A stretch of DNA of 35,673 nucleotides, taken from contig DATCKS010000522.1 in NCBI GenBank assembly GCA_036562265.1, positions 1 through 35,673 on the forward strand, in the 5' to 3' direction. Under the pieces are notes generated by a model, which saw only the letters and a list, made by a program, of their open reading frames with translations, was not told where the DNA came from and ran no database searches. This DNA is from DASVDK01 sp036562265 [NCBI: Thermodesulfobacteriota bacterium]. GTDB lineage: Bacteria > DASVDK01. Of this stretch, positions 24,738 to 31,843 are shown piece after piece (within the stretch, counting starts at the first letter, position 1; every line of letters begins with the position of its first letter). A program made the position numbers and the translations under genes.

Positions 24738-26846
24738 ATGCAGAGACGACGACGGCTCGGAGCGACCGCGGTGGCGGCGTTGTGGCTCCTCGCGACGGCG
24801 TGCGGCGCCGCCGTCTCACCCGACCAGCTCTCCGGAGGAGCCGGGCCGGGTGCGGGCGCGGGCGACGGCACGACCCCGGGAGACCAGCCGGGCACCGGTG
24901 AGCCCGGAGGCGCGCCGGGGACCGGTGATCCGGGAGGCGAACCGGGCAGCGGCGGCCCCATCGGCGGGCCGCTCGGGTGGCCCGACGCCCCGCTCGGCGA
25001 CCGTGCCGTCTCGCGCACGCTCGGCGACGCGAACGACAAGGGGAGCGGGCCGATCCAGATCGTCTCCGGCGACCAGGACGGGGCGTACGCGTGGAACGGG
25101 CCGGCCGGCTACGAGCGGCCGGGTGATCCGGAGGGCTTCTGGCCGTACGCCTCGGCGGACGAACTGCCCGACGGCGGCAGCGGCTTCGTGCGCTGGCGCG
25201 CCATCGTGCCGACCTACCCGGCCGACATCTACGTCCCGGGCACCAGCACGCACGTCGCCTTCGAGTACAAGGACAACCTCTTCTCGCCGAAGCTCGATCC
25301 CTATCGGCCCAAGGGGAACGGGCCGAGCGTGAAGATCGGATCGGTCCTGCTCGGGGAGCTCGAGGCGAAGCGCGACCACCGCTGGAAGCGGGTCGTGCTG
25401 GCGATTCCGGCCAACGCCCCGCGCGAGGCGGACGGCCGCTACCGGATCCGCATCGGCGGCGGCACCTACGGGTGGAACGAGTTCTACGGGTCGATGCTCG
25501 TCCACCGCATCATCGCGGCCGAGGGGCCGATCCCGAGCCGCGCGCCGGTGGCCGGCTTCTGGCCGGCGACGACCCCCATCATGGCCGACGGCAAGCTCTA
25601 CGACCGGCAGGGCCGCCCGTACGTGCCGATCATCGTGAACATGCCCTCGGCCGTCAACGACGCGAACCAGTACAAGGCGGCCAACATGATGGGCGCCAAC
25701 ACGAACATCGCCGTCGGCTACGCCGAGGGCAACGGCCGCCGCTGGTGGGCGGAGGGGCACTGGACCTGGATCGACGGCGCCGGCCGGCCGCAGGAGCAGA
25801 TGGGCATCACGACGCTCATGGAGACCTCGGTGCGCGAGGGGCTCTTCACGTCGCCCATCGCGTTCCAGGACACGTGGCAGGCGTACATCAAGATGATGGG
25901 CAAGACGATGACCTACGGCGGTCCCGGCTACCAGGAGCTCTACGACGGGACCTGGCGAGGCGTGACGAAGGTCTTCGAGCGGGCCATGACGAACCTCGTC
26001 AAGTCGAACCCCCACGTGCCCTTCATCTACCTCAAGGACGAGTGGGACCACGAGGACCAGTACTGGGGGAGCCTCGAGGAGCAGGTCCTCGAGCTTCGCG
26101 CGATCGCCAACCGCGTGGCGCCCGGGGTGCCGACGACGGTGGCGACGATGGGCTGGAAGCCGCTCATGCACCGGGCCGGGTTCGAGCTGGCCGACTTCCA
26201 GATGAGCGACACCTACCCGACCTACGACAAGCTCCAGACCATCGCCCTCTTCGCCGAGTCGATGCGGCGGCAGGCCGGCAGCCGGGCCTTCTTCAACATC
26301 GTGGCGCTCAGCCGCGCCTACGAGGGACGCACGACACCGGACAAGTGGCTCGGCGTCAACTACCACCGCCCGGCGCTCTACATGAACCTGGTCCACGGCG
26401 GGCGGGGGATCTGGTTCTGGGGATCGCCGGCCGGGATGAACGACCCGCAGGCCGCCGACTACTACCGGTCGTTCAAGCCGCTCACCGACGAGATCCGGGC
26501 GCTGGCCGACGTGATCCACGGCTCGGCCAAGGAGCTCGGGCGGACCGTCGCCACCGCGAAGGTGGGCGACACGATGTACCCCGAGAAGTACCGGAAGGAG
26601 GGGGACGGCACGAGCGACACCGACGGCGTCGCGACCGCGTACCGGCAGTCGGCCTCCCGCAAGGTGCTCCTCACGGTCAACGAGTGGAACCAGCCGCTCA
26701 CGGCGCGGCTTCGCGTCTCGTCGATCCGCGCGGGCGACCGGATCCGCGTCCTCTTCGAGGACCGGGTGGTCATAGCCGACCAGGACGGGTCGTTCACCGA
26801 CTCGTACGCGCCCTACGAGCGGCACGTGTACGAGATCCCGCGGTGA
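24738..26846 (+). CDS. Glycoside-hydrolase-like lipoprotein, copy 2 (family not recognised)
   Basis: A 702-aa predicted lipoprotein: basic start MQRRRR, hydrophobic core, LLATAC lipobox with Cys21. A Gly/Pro/Asp-rich low-complexity linker spans about residues 22-80. Then come the same three regions as the protein at 19659: a beta-sandwich-like part (FEYKDNLFSPK, GGGTYGWNEFYGSMLVHRI), a barrel-like part with FIYLKDEWDHEDQYWGS (Glu435 in the conserved KDE), and a C-terminal beta domain with LLTVNEWNQPLTARL and YERHVYEIPR. Also shared are VALSRAY and the EGDGTS stretch. I infer a surface-tethered glycan-acting enzyme linked to this EPS; no family is recognised and activity is unproven. ATG 24738 has GGGAGGGG upstream and sits behind tandem sigma-54-like sites. 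Confidence 0.78.
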   Translation: MQRRRRLGATAVAALWLLATACGAAVSPDQLSGGAGPGAGAGDGTTPGDQPGTGEPGGAPGTGDPGGEPGSGGPIGGPLGWPDAPLGDRAVSRTLGDANDKGSGPIQIVSGDQDGAYAWNGPAGYERPGDPEGFWPYASADELPDGGSGFVRWRAIVPTYPADIYVPGTSTHVAFEYKDNLFSPKLDPYRPKGNGPSVKIGSVLLGELEAKRDHRWKRVVLAIPANAPREADGRYRIRIGGGTYGWNEFYGSMLVHRIIAAEGPIPSRAPVAGFWPATTPIMADGKLYDRQGRPYVPIIVNMPSAVNDANQYKAANMMGANTNIAVGYAEGNGRRWWAEGHWTWIDGAGRPQEQMGITTLMETSVREGLFTSPIAFQDTWQAYIKMMGKTMTYGGPGYQELYDGTWRGVTKVFERAMTNLVKSNPHVPFIYLKDEWDHEDQYWGSLEEQVLELRAIANRVAPGVPTTVATMGWKPLMHRAGFELADFQMSDTYPTYDKLQTIALFAESMRRQAGSRAFFNIVALSRAYEGRTTPDKWLGVNYHRPALYMNLVHGGRGIWFWGSPAGMNDPQAADYYRSFKPLTDEIRALADVIHGSAKELGRTVATAKVGDTMYPEKYRKEGDGTSDTDGVATAYRQSASRKVLLTVNEWNQPLTARLRVSSIRAGDRIRVLFEDRVVIADQDGSFTDSYAPYERHVYEIPR
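24838..24980 (+). repeat. Low-complexity Gly/Pro-coding stretch (lipoprotein linker)
   Basis: Imperfect repeats of a GGA-rich unit encode runs such as GTGEPGG, GTGDPGG and GEPGSGG just after the lipidated Cys of the protein at 24738. This is a flexible tether that would hold the catalytic-like part away from the membrane. Such repeats can vary in copy number between strains. Confidence 0.6.
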
Positions 26847-27505
26847 TCGCCGCGCATCTCCTCGCCGTCCTCGCCGCCGCCGTGCTCGCCGCGCCGGCGG
26901 CGGGGACGGCCTTCGAGGGGCCGCGGCTCGTCGGCACCTGGCTCGTGCCGGGGCAGGCCGGCTCGGCCGTCTTCGAGGACGCCTCGGGCCGGCAGGTCGC
27001 CAGGCGGGTGGGGGACCTCGTGGCGCCGGGCCTGCGTCTCGCGGCGGTGCGGCGGGGCGCGGTGGACCTCGTCGACGACGCGGGGCGTCGTCTCACCCTG
27101 CGCACCGGCCGCGGCGGCGGCCGCGTGCCCGAGCCGGTCGACGGCGTGCGTCTCGCACGGGCCGCGCCGGTCGACGCCGGGCGCCTCGCGCACGCCGGGC
27201 CGGTCGATAGGGACGGCCACCCGCTGCACGTGCGGCACGGGTCGCGGCTCGCGCGCGCGCACGAGGAGGGGCGGTTCGCGGGGCTCAGGCTCGTCGGCGG
27301 GCCGCCCGACACGCCGCTCGTGCGGGCGGGGCTTCGGCCGGGTGACCTCATCGTCGCGGTCGACGGCCGCGAGCTCGACGGCGACGATCCGCAACTGGTT
27401 CCCTCGCTCCTCGAGGCGCTCGACGCCGCCGACGCCGAGTCGCCGCTCCTCGTCGAGGCGCGGCGCGGCGACGAGGTGATCCGCGTGGCCGTCGGCGAGC
27501 CCTGA
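26843..27505 (+). CDS. GspC-like PDZ-domain protein (HR domain plus PDZ)
   Basis: A 220-aa protein with an N-terminal hydrophobic signal or anchor (residues 2-23). Residues 29-88 resemble the homology region of type II secretion GspC/PilP: LVGTWLVPG, SAVFEDASGRQ, RRVGDLVAPGLRLAAV and a VDLVDDAGRRLTL hairpin. A PDZ-like domain lies at about 138-215, with GLRPGDLIVAVDGREL as its core. GspC links the inner-membrane platform to the outer-membrane secretin; a lone copy here may act as a periplasmic adaptor or chaperone for the lipoprotein encoded upstream, with which it overlaps by 4 nt. No other type II secretion gene is in the window. The HR match is by pattern and less certain than the PDZ. Confidence 0.65.
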   Translation: MIAAHLLAVLAAAVLAAPAAGTAFEGPRLVGTWLVPGQAGSAVFEDASGRQVARRVGDLVAPGLRLAAVRRGAVDLVDDAGRRLTLRTGRGGGRVPEPVDGVRLARAAPVDAGRLAHAGPVDRDGHPLHVRHGSRLARAHEEGRFAGLRLVGGPPDTPLVRAGLRPGDLIVAVDGRELDGDDPQLVPSLLEALDAADAESPLLVEARRGDEVIRVAVGEP

Positions 27506-27524
27506 CGCCGCAGCCCGTCCGGCT

Positions 27525-27540
27525 TGGCATGTGCCTTGCT
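27525..27540 (+). promoter_or_regulatory. Near-consensus sigma-54 promoter upstream of the GT4 operon
   Basis: TGGCATGTGCCTTGCT matches TGGCACRNNNYTTGCW at every defined position but one (T for C at position 6). GG (27526-27527) and GC (27538-27539) are exactly 10 nt apart. It lies in the 48-nt gap after the GspC-like gene. The expected start near 27551 is about 3 nt before GTG 27554, the same geometry as the site at 9530. Confidence 0.7.
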
Positions 27541-27553
27541 GGACGCGGACGGC

Positions 27554-28717
27554 GTGAGCGCCGTTCCCCGCGAAGCGAGCCCCGGCAGCCCCCCTCGGCC
27601 TCGGCGCCCGGTCACGATCCTCCACATGATGGAGACGCCCGACCCGGGCGGGGCCGAGCGGATGCTGCTCGTGCTCCTCGATCGTCTCGATCCCGCGCGT
27701 TACCGCTCGTGCGTCCTCACCTGGCGCGAGGGGTGGCTCAACGAGGAGGTGCGCCGGCGCGGGATCCCGACGGCGAGCCTGCCGCTCGCCCGCCCCATCG
27801 ATCCGACCTGGCCCGCACGGCTCCTCCCGCGGCTGGCGGAGTGGCAGGTGGATCTCCTCCATGCCCACGAGTTCGCCATGAATACCTACGGCGCGATCGC
27901 CGCCAGGCTGGCGCGCAAGCCGATGGTCGCCACGGTTCACGGCAAACAGTACTACGGCGAGCGCTTCCATCGTCGACTGGCCTACCGGTTCGTCGGCAAG
28001 GCCGCCTTCCGCATGGTCGCCGTCTCCCGCGACATCGCCCGCGACCTCACCGAGCGGGTGGGGGTCCGACCGGACGGGCTCGTCACCATCTACAACGGCG
28101 TCGACCTCGCCGCCGTGCGCCGGCCGGGCGAGGGGCGACGGTTGCGGCGGGAGCTGGGCCTCGCCGAGGGGGCGCCGGTCGTCGGCGCCATCGGCAACCT
28201 CCTGCCGGTCAAGGGGCACATCTTCCTCGTCCAGGCGGCCGCGCGCCTGGTGCGCGACTGGCCCGACCTGACCGTGCTCCTCTGCGGCCGGCCGGTCCTC
28301 GGCCCCGACCTCGAGCGCCAGGCCGAGCGGCTCGGCCTGGCCGGGCGCGTCCGCGTCCTCGGGTTCCGCGACGACGTCGGCGCCCTCCTCGACGCCTTCG
28401 ACGTCTTCGTCCTGCCCTCGCTCTCCGAGGGGCTCTCGCTCGCCCTCCTCGAGGCGATGGCGGCCGGCACGCCGGTCGTCGCCACCGCCGTCGGCGGCAC
28501 CCCCGAGCTGGTCCGCGACGGCGAAACCGGCCTCCTCGTGCCGCCCGGCGACGCCGCCGCGCTCGCGGCCGCGATCGGGCGGCTCCTCGCCGACCGGACG
28601 CTGGCGCAACGGCTGGCCGCGAGCGCGCGGGCCCACGTGGAGTCGAGCTTCGGCGCCGACGCCATGGCGGCCCGGTACGACGCGCTCTACGCGGAGATGA
28701 TCGGCGCGAGGCGATGA
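27554..28717 (+). CDS. Glycosyltransferase family 4, first of three
   Basis: A 387-aa GT-B glycosyltransferase. The N-terminal domain begins VTILHMMETPDPGGAERMLL with the Gly-rich GGAER acceptor loop, followed by LLHAHEFAMNTYG and VATVHGKQYYGERFHRR. The C-terminal domain has the retaining GT4 E-x7-E motif in SEGLSLALLEAMAAGTPVV (Glu292 and Glu300). It transfers a sugar to the growing EPS unit and resembles the PEP-CTERM/EpsH-associated sugar transferases. GTG 27554 is the only start downstream of the sigma-54 element that keeps the first beta strand; the longer frame from TTG 27524 would begin inside the promoter. The stop overlaps the next ATG. Confidence 0.88.
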   Translation: MSAVPREASPGSPPRPRRPVTILHMMETPDPGGAERMLLVLLDRLDPARYRSCVLTWREGWLNEEVRRRGIPTASLPLARPIDPTWPARLLPRLAEWQVDLLHAHEFAMNTYGAIAARLARKPMVATVHGKQYYGERFHRRLAYRFVGKAAFRMVAVSRDIARDLTERVGVRPDGLVTIYNGVDLAAVRRPGEGRRLRRELGLAEGAPVVGAIGNLLPVKGHIFLVQAAARLVRDWPDLTVLLCGRPVLGPDLERQAERLGLAGRVRVLGFRDDVGALLDAFDVFVLPSLSEGLSLALLEAMAAGTPVVATAVGGTPELVRDGETGLLVPPGDAAALAAAIGRLLADRTLAQRLAASARAHVESSFGADAMAARYDALYAEMIGARR

Positions 28718-29832
28718 GGATCGTGCACGTCGCCTCGGGCGACCTCTGGGCCGGCGCGGAGGTCCAGGTCTTCACCCTCCTCGAGTTCCTCAGGCGCGAC
28801 CCCGCGCTCGACGTGCACGCCGTCGTGCTGAACGACCGGGAACTCGCGCAAAGGCTGCGCGAGGCGGACGTGCCGGTGACGGTGGTCGACGAGACGCGGC
28901 TCACCGCGGTCGCCATCCTCGGCCGGCTCGTCCGGATCCTGCGGCGACTCCGTCCCGACGTCGTCCACACCCACCGCTACAAGGAGAACATCCTCGGGGG
29001 GCTCGCGGCCGCCGCCGCCGGCGTGCCGGCCAGCGTGTGCACCGTGCACGGTCTCACGGAGCGCTACACCGGCTTCGCCCGGCTCAAGATGGGCCTCTAC
29101 ACGGCGCTCGACCACGCGGTCATCCGCGGCCGCCGCCAGACGGTCGTGGCGGTGTCGGCGGACATGGCCCGGCGCCTCGCGCCGCGCCTCGGGCCGGCGA
29201 TCTGCCTCATCCCGAACGGGATCCGACTGCCCGAGGACGCGCCGTCCGATCGGCCGAGCTGGCCCGTCGGGGCGCCGGGCGGCGTCGTGCTCGGCACGGC
29301 GGCGCGGCTCGTCCCGGTCAAGGGGCTCGACGTCCTGCTCGAGGCGCTGCGCCTCGTGTCCGGCGCCGTCGGCGACGTCCGCCTGCTCGTCGTCGGCGAC
29401 GGCCCCCTCCGCCCGGCGCTCGAGGCGCGCGCGGCCGCCCTCGGCCTCGCGGATCGGACCTGGTTCGTCGGCCACCGGACCGACGTGCCGCGCTGGCTCG
29501 CCGCCATGGACGTCTTCGTCCTGCCGTCGTTCGCCGAGGGGCTTCCGATGTCGCTCCTCGAGGCGATGGCCGCGGGACGGCCGATCGTGGCGAGCCGGGT
29601 CGGCGGCGTGCCGGAGGTCGTGCGCGACGGCGTCGAGGGGCGTCTCGTGCCGCCCGGGGACCCACGCGCGCTCGCCGAGGCCTGCCTGGCGCTCGCGACC
29701 GACCCCGACGCCCGGGCGGCGCTCGGCGCGGCGGCGCGGCGGCGCGTCGCCGAGGCCTTCACGATCGACGCGACCGGCCCGCGCTACGTCGCCCTCTATC
29801 GCCGGCTCGCGTCGACGAGGGCGGCGGCGTGA
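28714..29832 (+). CDS. Glycosyltransferase family 4, second of three
   Basis: A 372-aa GT-B enzyme. It starts MRIVHVASGDLWAGAEVQV, with the acceptor-side loop WAGAE. VVHTHRYKENILGGLAAA and VCTVHGLTE follow in the first domain. The second domain starts near GVVLGTAARLVPVKGLDVLL and contains AEGLPMSLLEAMAAGRPIV with the E-x7-E pair Glu275/Glu283. Expected to be a retaining glycosyltransferase acting at the cytoplasmic membrane face. ATG 28714 overlaps the preceding stop and its own stop overlaps the next GTG, so the three GT4 genes form one coupled operon. Confidence 0.9.
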   Translation: MRIVHVASGDLWAGAEVQVFTLLEFLRRDPALDVHAVVLNDRELAQRLREADVPVTVVDETRLTAVAILGRLVRILRRLRPDVVHTHRYKENILGGLAAAAAGVPASVCTVHGLTERYTGFARLKMGLYTALDHAVIRGRRQTVVAVSADMARRLAPRLGPAICLIPNGIRLPEDAPSDRPSWPVGAPGGVVLGTAARLVPVKGLDVLLEALRLVSGAVGDVRLLVVGDGPLRPALEARAAALGLADRTWFVGHRTDVPRWLAAMDVFVLPSFAEGLPMSLLEAMAAGRPIVASRVGGVPEVVRDGVEGRLVPPGDPRALAEACLALATDPDARAALGAAARRRVAEAFTIDATGPRYVALYRRLASTRAAA

Positions 29833-31127
29833 GCCGGCGCCTGCGGATCCTCTGGCTGTCGCACATGCTGCCGCACCCGCCGGTGAGCGGCGCCCTCCAG
29901 CGGGCGTTCCACCTCCTCGCCGGCGCGGCGGCGGCGCACGACGTCACCCTCGTGAGCTTCACCCAGCGGTCCCTCCTGCGGACGCGGGAGGAGGTGGCGG
30001 CGGCCGTACGGGCGCTCGAACCGCGCTGCCGCGAGGTCGTCGTCTGCGACGTGCCGTCCGACCGGTCGCGCGCTGCCCGCGCGGCGGCGCTCCTCGCGGC
30101 CGGGCTCTCGACACGGCCGTTCATGGCGCGCCGCTTCGCCTCCCGTGCCTTCACCGCGGAAGTCGCCCGCGTCGCGGCGGCGACCCGGTTCGACCTGGTC
30201 CACGTCGACACGATCGGGCTCGCCCCGTACGCGGACCTCGTGCCGGGCGTCCCGTTCGCCCTCGACCACCACAACGTCGAGTCGCACCTCGCCGGCCGCC
30301 GGGCCGCGGCGACCCGCCCGGGTCCGGCCCGGCTCTACCTCGCGGCCGAGGCAGCCAAGCTCGCCGCGCTCGAGCGGCGCTACGCGCGGGCCGCCGCCGT
30401 GAACCTCGTCTGCTCGGCGCTCGACGCCGAACGGCTGTCGGCCGTCGCGCCCGGCGCCCGGACGGCGGTCGTGCCCAACGGGACCGACCCCGCGCGACTC
30501 GGCCGCCCGCGCCGCGCGCCCGAACCGGGCCACCTCCTCTTCGTCGGCGGGCTCTCGTGGTTCCCCAACGCGAACGGCCTGCGCTGGTTCCTGCGGGAGG
30601 TCTGGCCGGTCGTGCGCGCGTCGCGCGGCGATGCGCGCCTCACGGTCGTCGGCGCCGACCCGCCGCCGGACCTGCGTCGGGCGGCGTCGGCCGACTCCCG
30701 GATCGTCCTGGCCGGTCGGGTCGAGGACGTCGCGCCCGCCTTCGCGCGCGCCGCCGCCTTCGTCTGTCCCATCCTCGACGGCGGCGGCACGCGGCTCAAG
30801 GTGCTCGACGCCCTGGCGGCGAGGACGCCGGTCGTCTCCACGACGCTCGGCTGCGAGGGACTCGACCTCGAGCCCGAGCGCCACTACCTCGCCGCCGACG
30901 ACGCCGCGACGTTCGCCCGGCAGACGCTGCGGCTCCTCGCCGACCCCGGCCTTGCCGACGCGCTCGCCGAGGCCGGCCGCCGCGTCGTCGTCGACCGTTT
31001 CGCCTGGCCGCGCATCATCCCGCGTCAGCTCGACGCCTACGAGGCCGCCGTCGCACACCCCCGGGGTCAGGCCTTTCCATTTTCCATGGGGTCAGGCCTT
31101 TCCATTTTCCACACCGGGGAGCGTTGA
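29829..31127 (+). CDS. Glycosyltransferase family 4-like, third of three, with repeat-derived C-terminus
   Basis: A 432-aa GT-B protein that begins LRILWLSHMLPHPPVSGALQ, like the Stp1-type transferases of PEP-CTERM/EpsH loci (inference). LVHVDTIGLAPYADL and FALDHHNVESHLAGRR mark the first domain; HLLFVGGLSWFPNANGLRWF begins the second. The usual E-x7-E is replaced by an acidic DGGGTRLKVLDALAARTPVV (Asp317, Asp327), which is common in this subgroup. The true fold ends near QLDAYEAAV; the last 20 or so residues are encoded by a tandem 25-nt repeat (31063-31112) that has probably inserted at the 3' end. GTG 29829 overlaps the upstream stop. Confidence 0.87.
   Translation: MSRRLRILWLSHMLPHPPVSGALQRAFHLLAGAAAAHDVTLVSFTQRSLLRTREEVAAAVRALEPRCREVVVCDVPSDRSRAARAAALLAAGLSTRPFMARRFASRAFTAEVARVAAATRFDLVHVDTIGLAPYADLVPGVPFALDHHNVESHLAGRRAAATRPGPARLYLAAEAAKLAALERRYARAAAVNLVCSALDAERLSAVAPGARTAVVPNGTDPARLGRPRRAPEPGHLLFVGGLSWFPNANGLRWFLREVWPVVRASRGDARLTVVGADPPPDLRRAASADSRIVLAGRVEDVAPAFARAAAFVCPILDGGGTRLKVLDALAARTPVVSTTLGCEGLDLEPERHYLAADDAATFARQTLRLLADPGLADALAEAGRRVVVDRFAWPRIIPRQLDAYEAAVAHPRGQAFPFSMGSGLSIFHTGER
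31063..31112. repeat. Tandem 25-nt REP-like repeat in the 3' end of a GT4 gene
   Basis: Two identical 24-nt copies starting GGGGTCAGGCCTTTCCATT lie at 31063-31086 and 31088-31111, spaced by a single T. The GGGGTCAGG head and the AT-rich tail stand out against the 70% GC surroundings. Similar GGGGTCAGG-type motifs are known at REP elements mobilised by RAYT (REP-associated tyrosine transposases). No transposase is present here. The repeat lies between convergent genes, overlapping the end of the upstream frame. Confidence 0.75.
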
Positions 31128-31139
31128 GCCCAGGTCCGG

Positions 31140-31799
31140 TCAGAAGCTCCAGGTGAGGTCGAGGCGGACCTCGGGGCCGCCTCGGGTGGTGGACTGGCCG
31201 CCGGTGAACGCGAGGATCAGGCGATCGGAGAGGGGGCGGCGGACGGTCATCTCGATCCGCTCGGTGAAGGGCCGGTAGGCGAGGCGCCAGTCGAGGACGC
31301 CCCGCACGAGGTGGAGCCCCGGAGCGAGATCGAAGCCCTCGCCGACGGCGTTGACGCGAAGCCGCAGCGAGAACCGGTCGTCGACCTCCGGCCCGTCGCG
31401 CGGCATCCCGGCCGCGAGCGTCTCGCCTGCCGCGTCGGGGTCGTCGCCCGCGATCTTCAGGGTGGCGTGCCGGCGGTAGCGGGCCTCGAGACGACGCAGG
31501 AGCGGGACCTGCTCGATCACCTCGTCGGCCAGCTCGTCGCCGAGCCGGTCGAGGTAGGCGCGCGCCACGCGCGCCCGCGAGTCGTCGAGCCGTTCCCGTC
31601 CGACCCGGTCGGCGGCCGCCGACATCGCCGCCGCGGCGCCCGGGCTCTGGAACCGGCTGCGATAGTCGAGCTCGACGGCGAGATCGACCCGCGGTCCCGG
31701 GACGAAGACGTCGGCCAGCGCCGCGAGCAGCGGGGAGGGGACGAGACAGATCGCTCCGGCGGAGAGGACTCCCATCGCCGCCCATCGCGCACGCGCCAC
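31140..31799 (-). CDS. Predicted outer-membrane protein of unknown family
   Basis: A 219-aa protein. The N-terminus (VARARWAAMGVLSAGAICL, then PLLAALAD) is a convincing signal peptide. The mature part has a short beta stretch (VDLAVELDYRSRFQ), a charged helical middle, and four or more amphipathic beta strands at the end (FSLRLRVNAV, VLDWRLAYRP, RIEMTVRRPL, RLILAFTGG). It ends VRLDLTWSF; a terminal Phe is the classic outer-membrane insertion signal. Family not recognised. GTG 31799 was preferred because GGAG lies 6 nt upstream and it gives the basic n-region; ATG 31775 is an alternative. The gene follows the c-di-GMP enzyme gene by 44 nt, so both may share a transcript. Confidence 0.68.
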   Translation of the reverse strand: MARARWAAMGVLSAGAICLVPSPLLAALADVFVPGPRVDLAVELDYRSRFQSPGAAAAMSAAADRVGRERLDDSRARVARAYLDRLGDELADEVIEQVPLLRRLEARYRRHATLKIAGDDPDAAGETLAAGMPRDGPEVDDRFSLRLRVNAVGEGFDLAPGLHLVRGVLDWRLAYRPFTERIEMTVRRPLSDRLILAFTGGQSTTRGGPEVRLDLTWSF

Positions 31800-31843
31800 G
31801 GCATGCTCCGTCGACCCTCCCGGGAAGACGTGACGAACGGAGG

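Noticed and set aside
24634-25332. 232-codon plus-strand frame starting in the gap before the lipoprotein gene
   Set aside because: It runs through the lipoprotein gene in another frame, has Ser/Arg/Thr low complexity and no recognisable domain.
27524-27553. Upstream TTG start for the first GT4 gene
   Set aside because: The codon lies inside the sigma-54 promoter element and has no ribosome-binding site.
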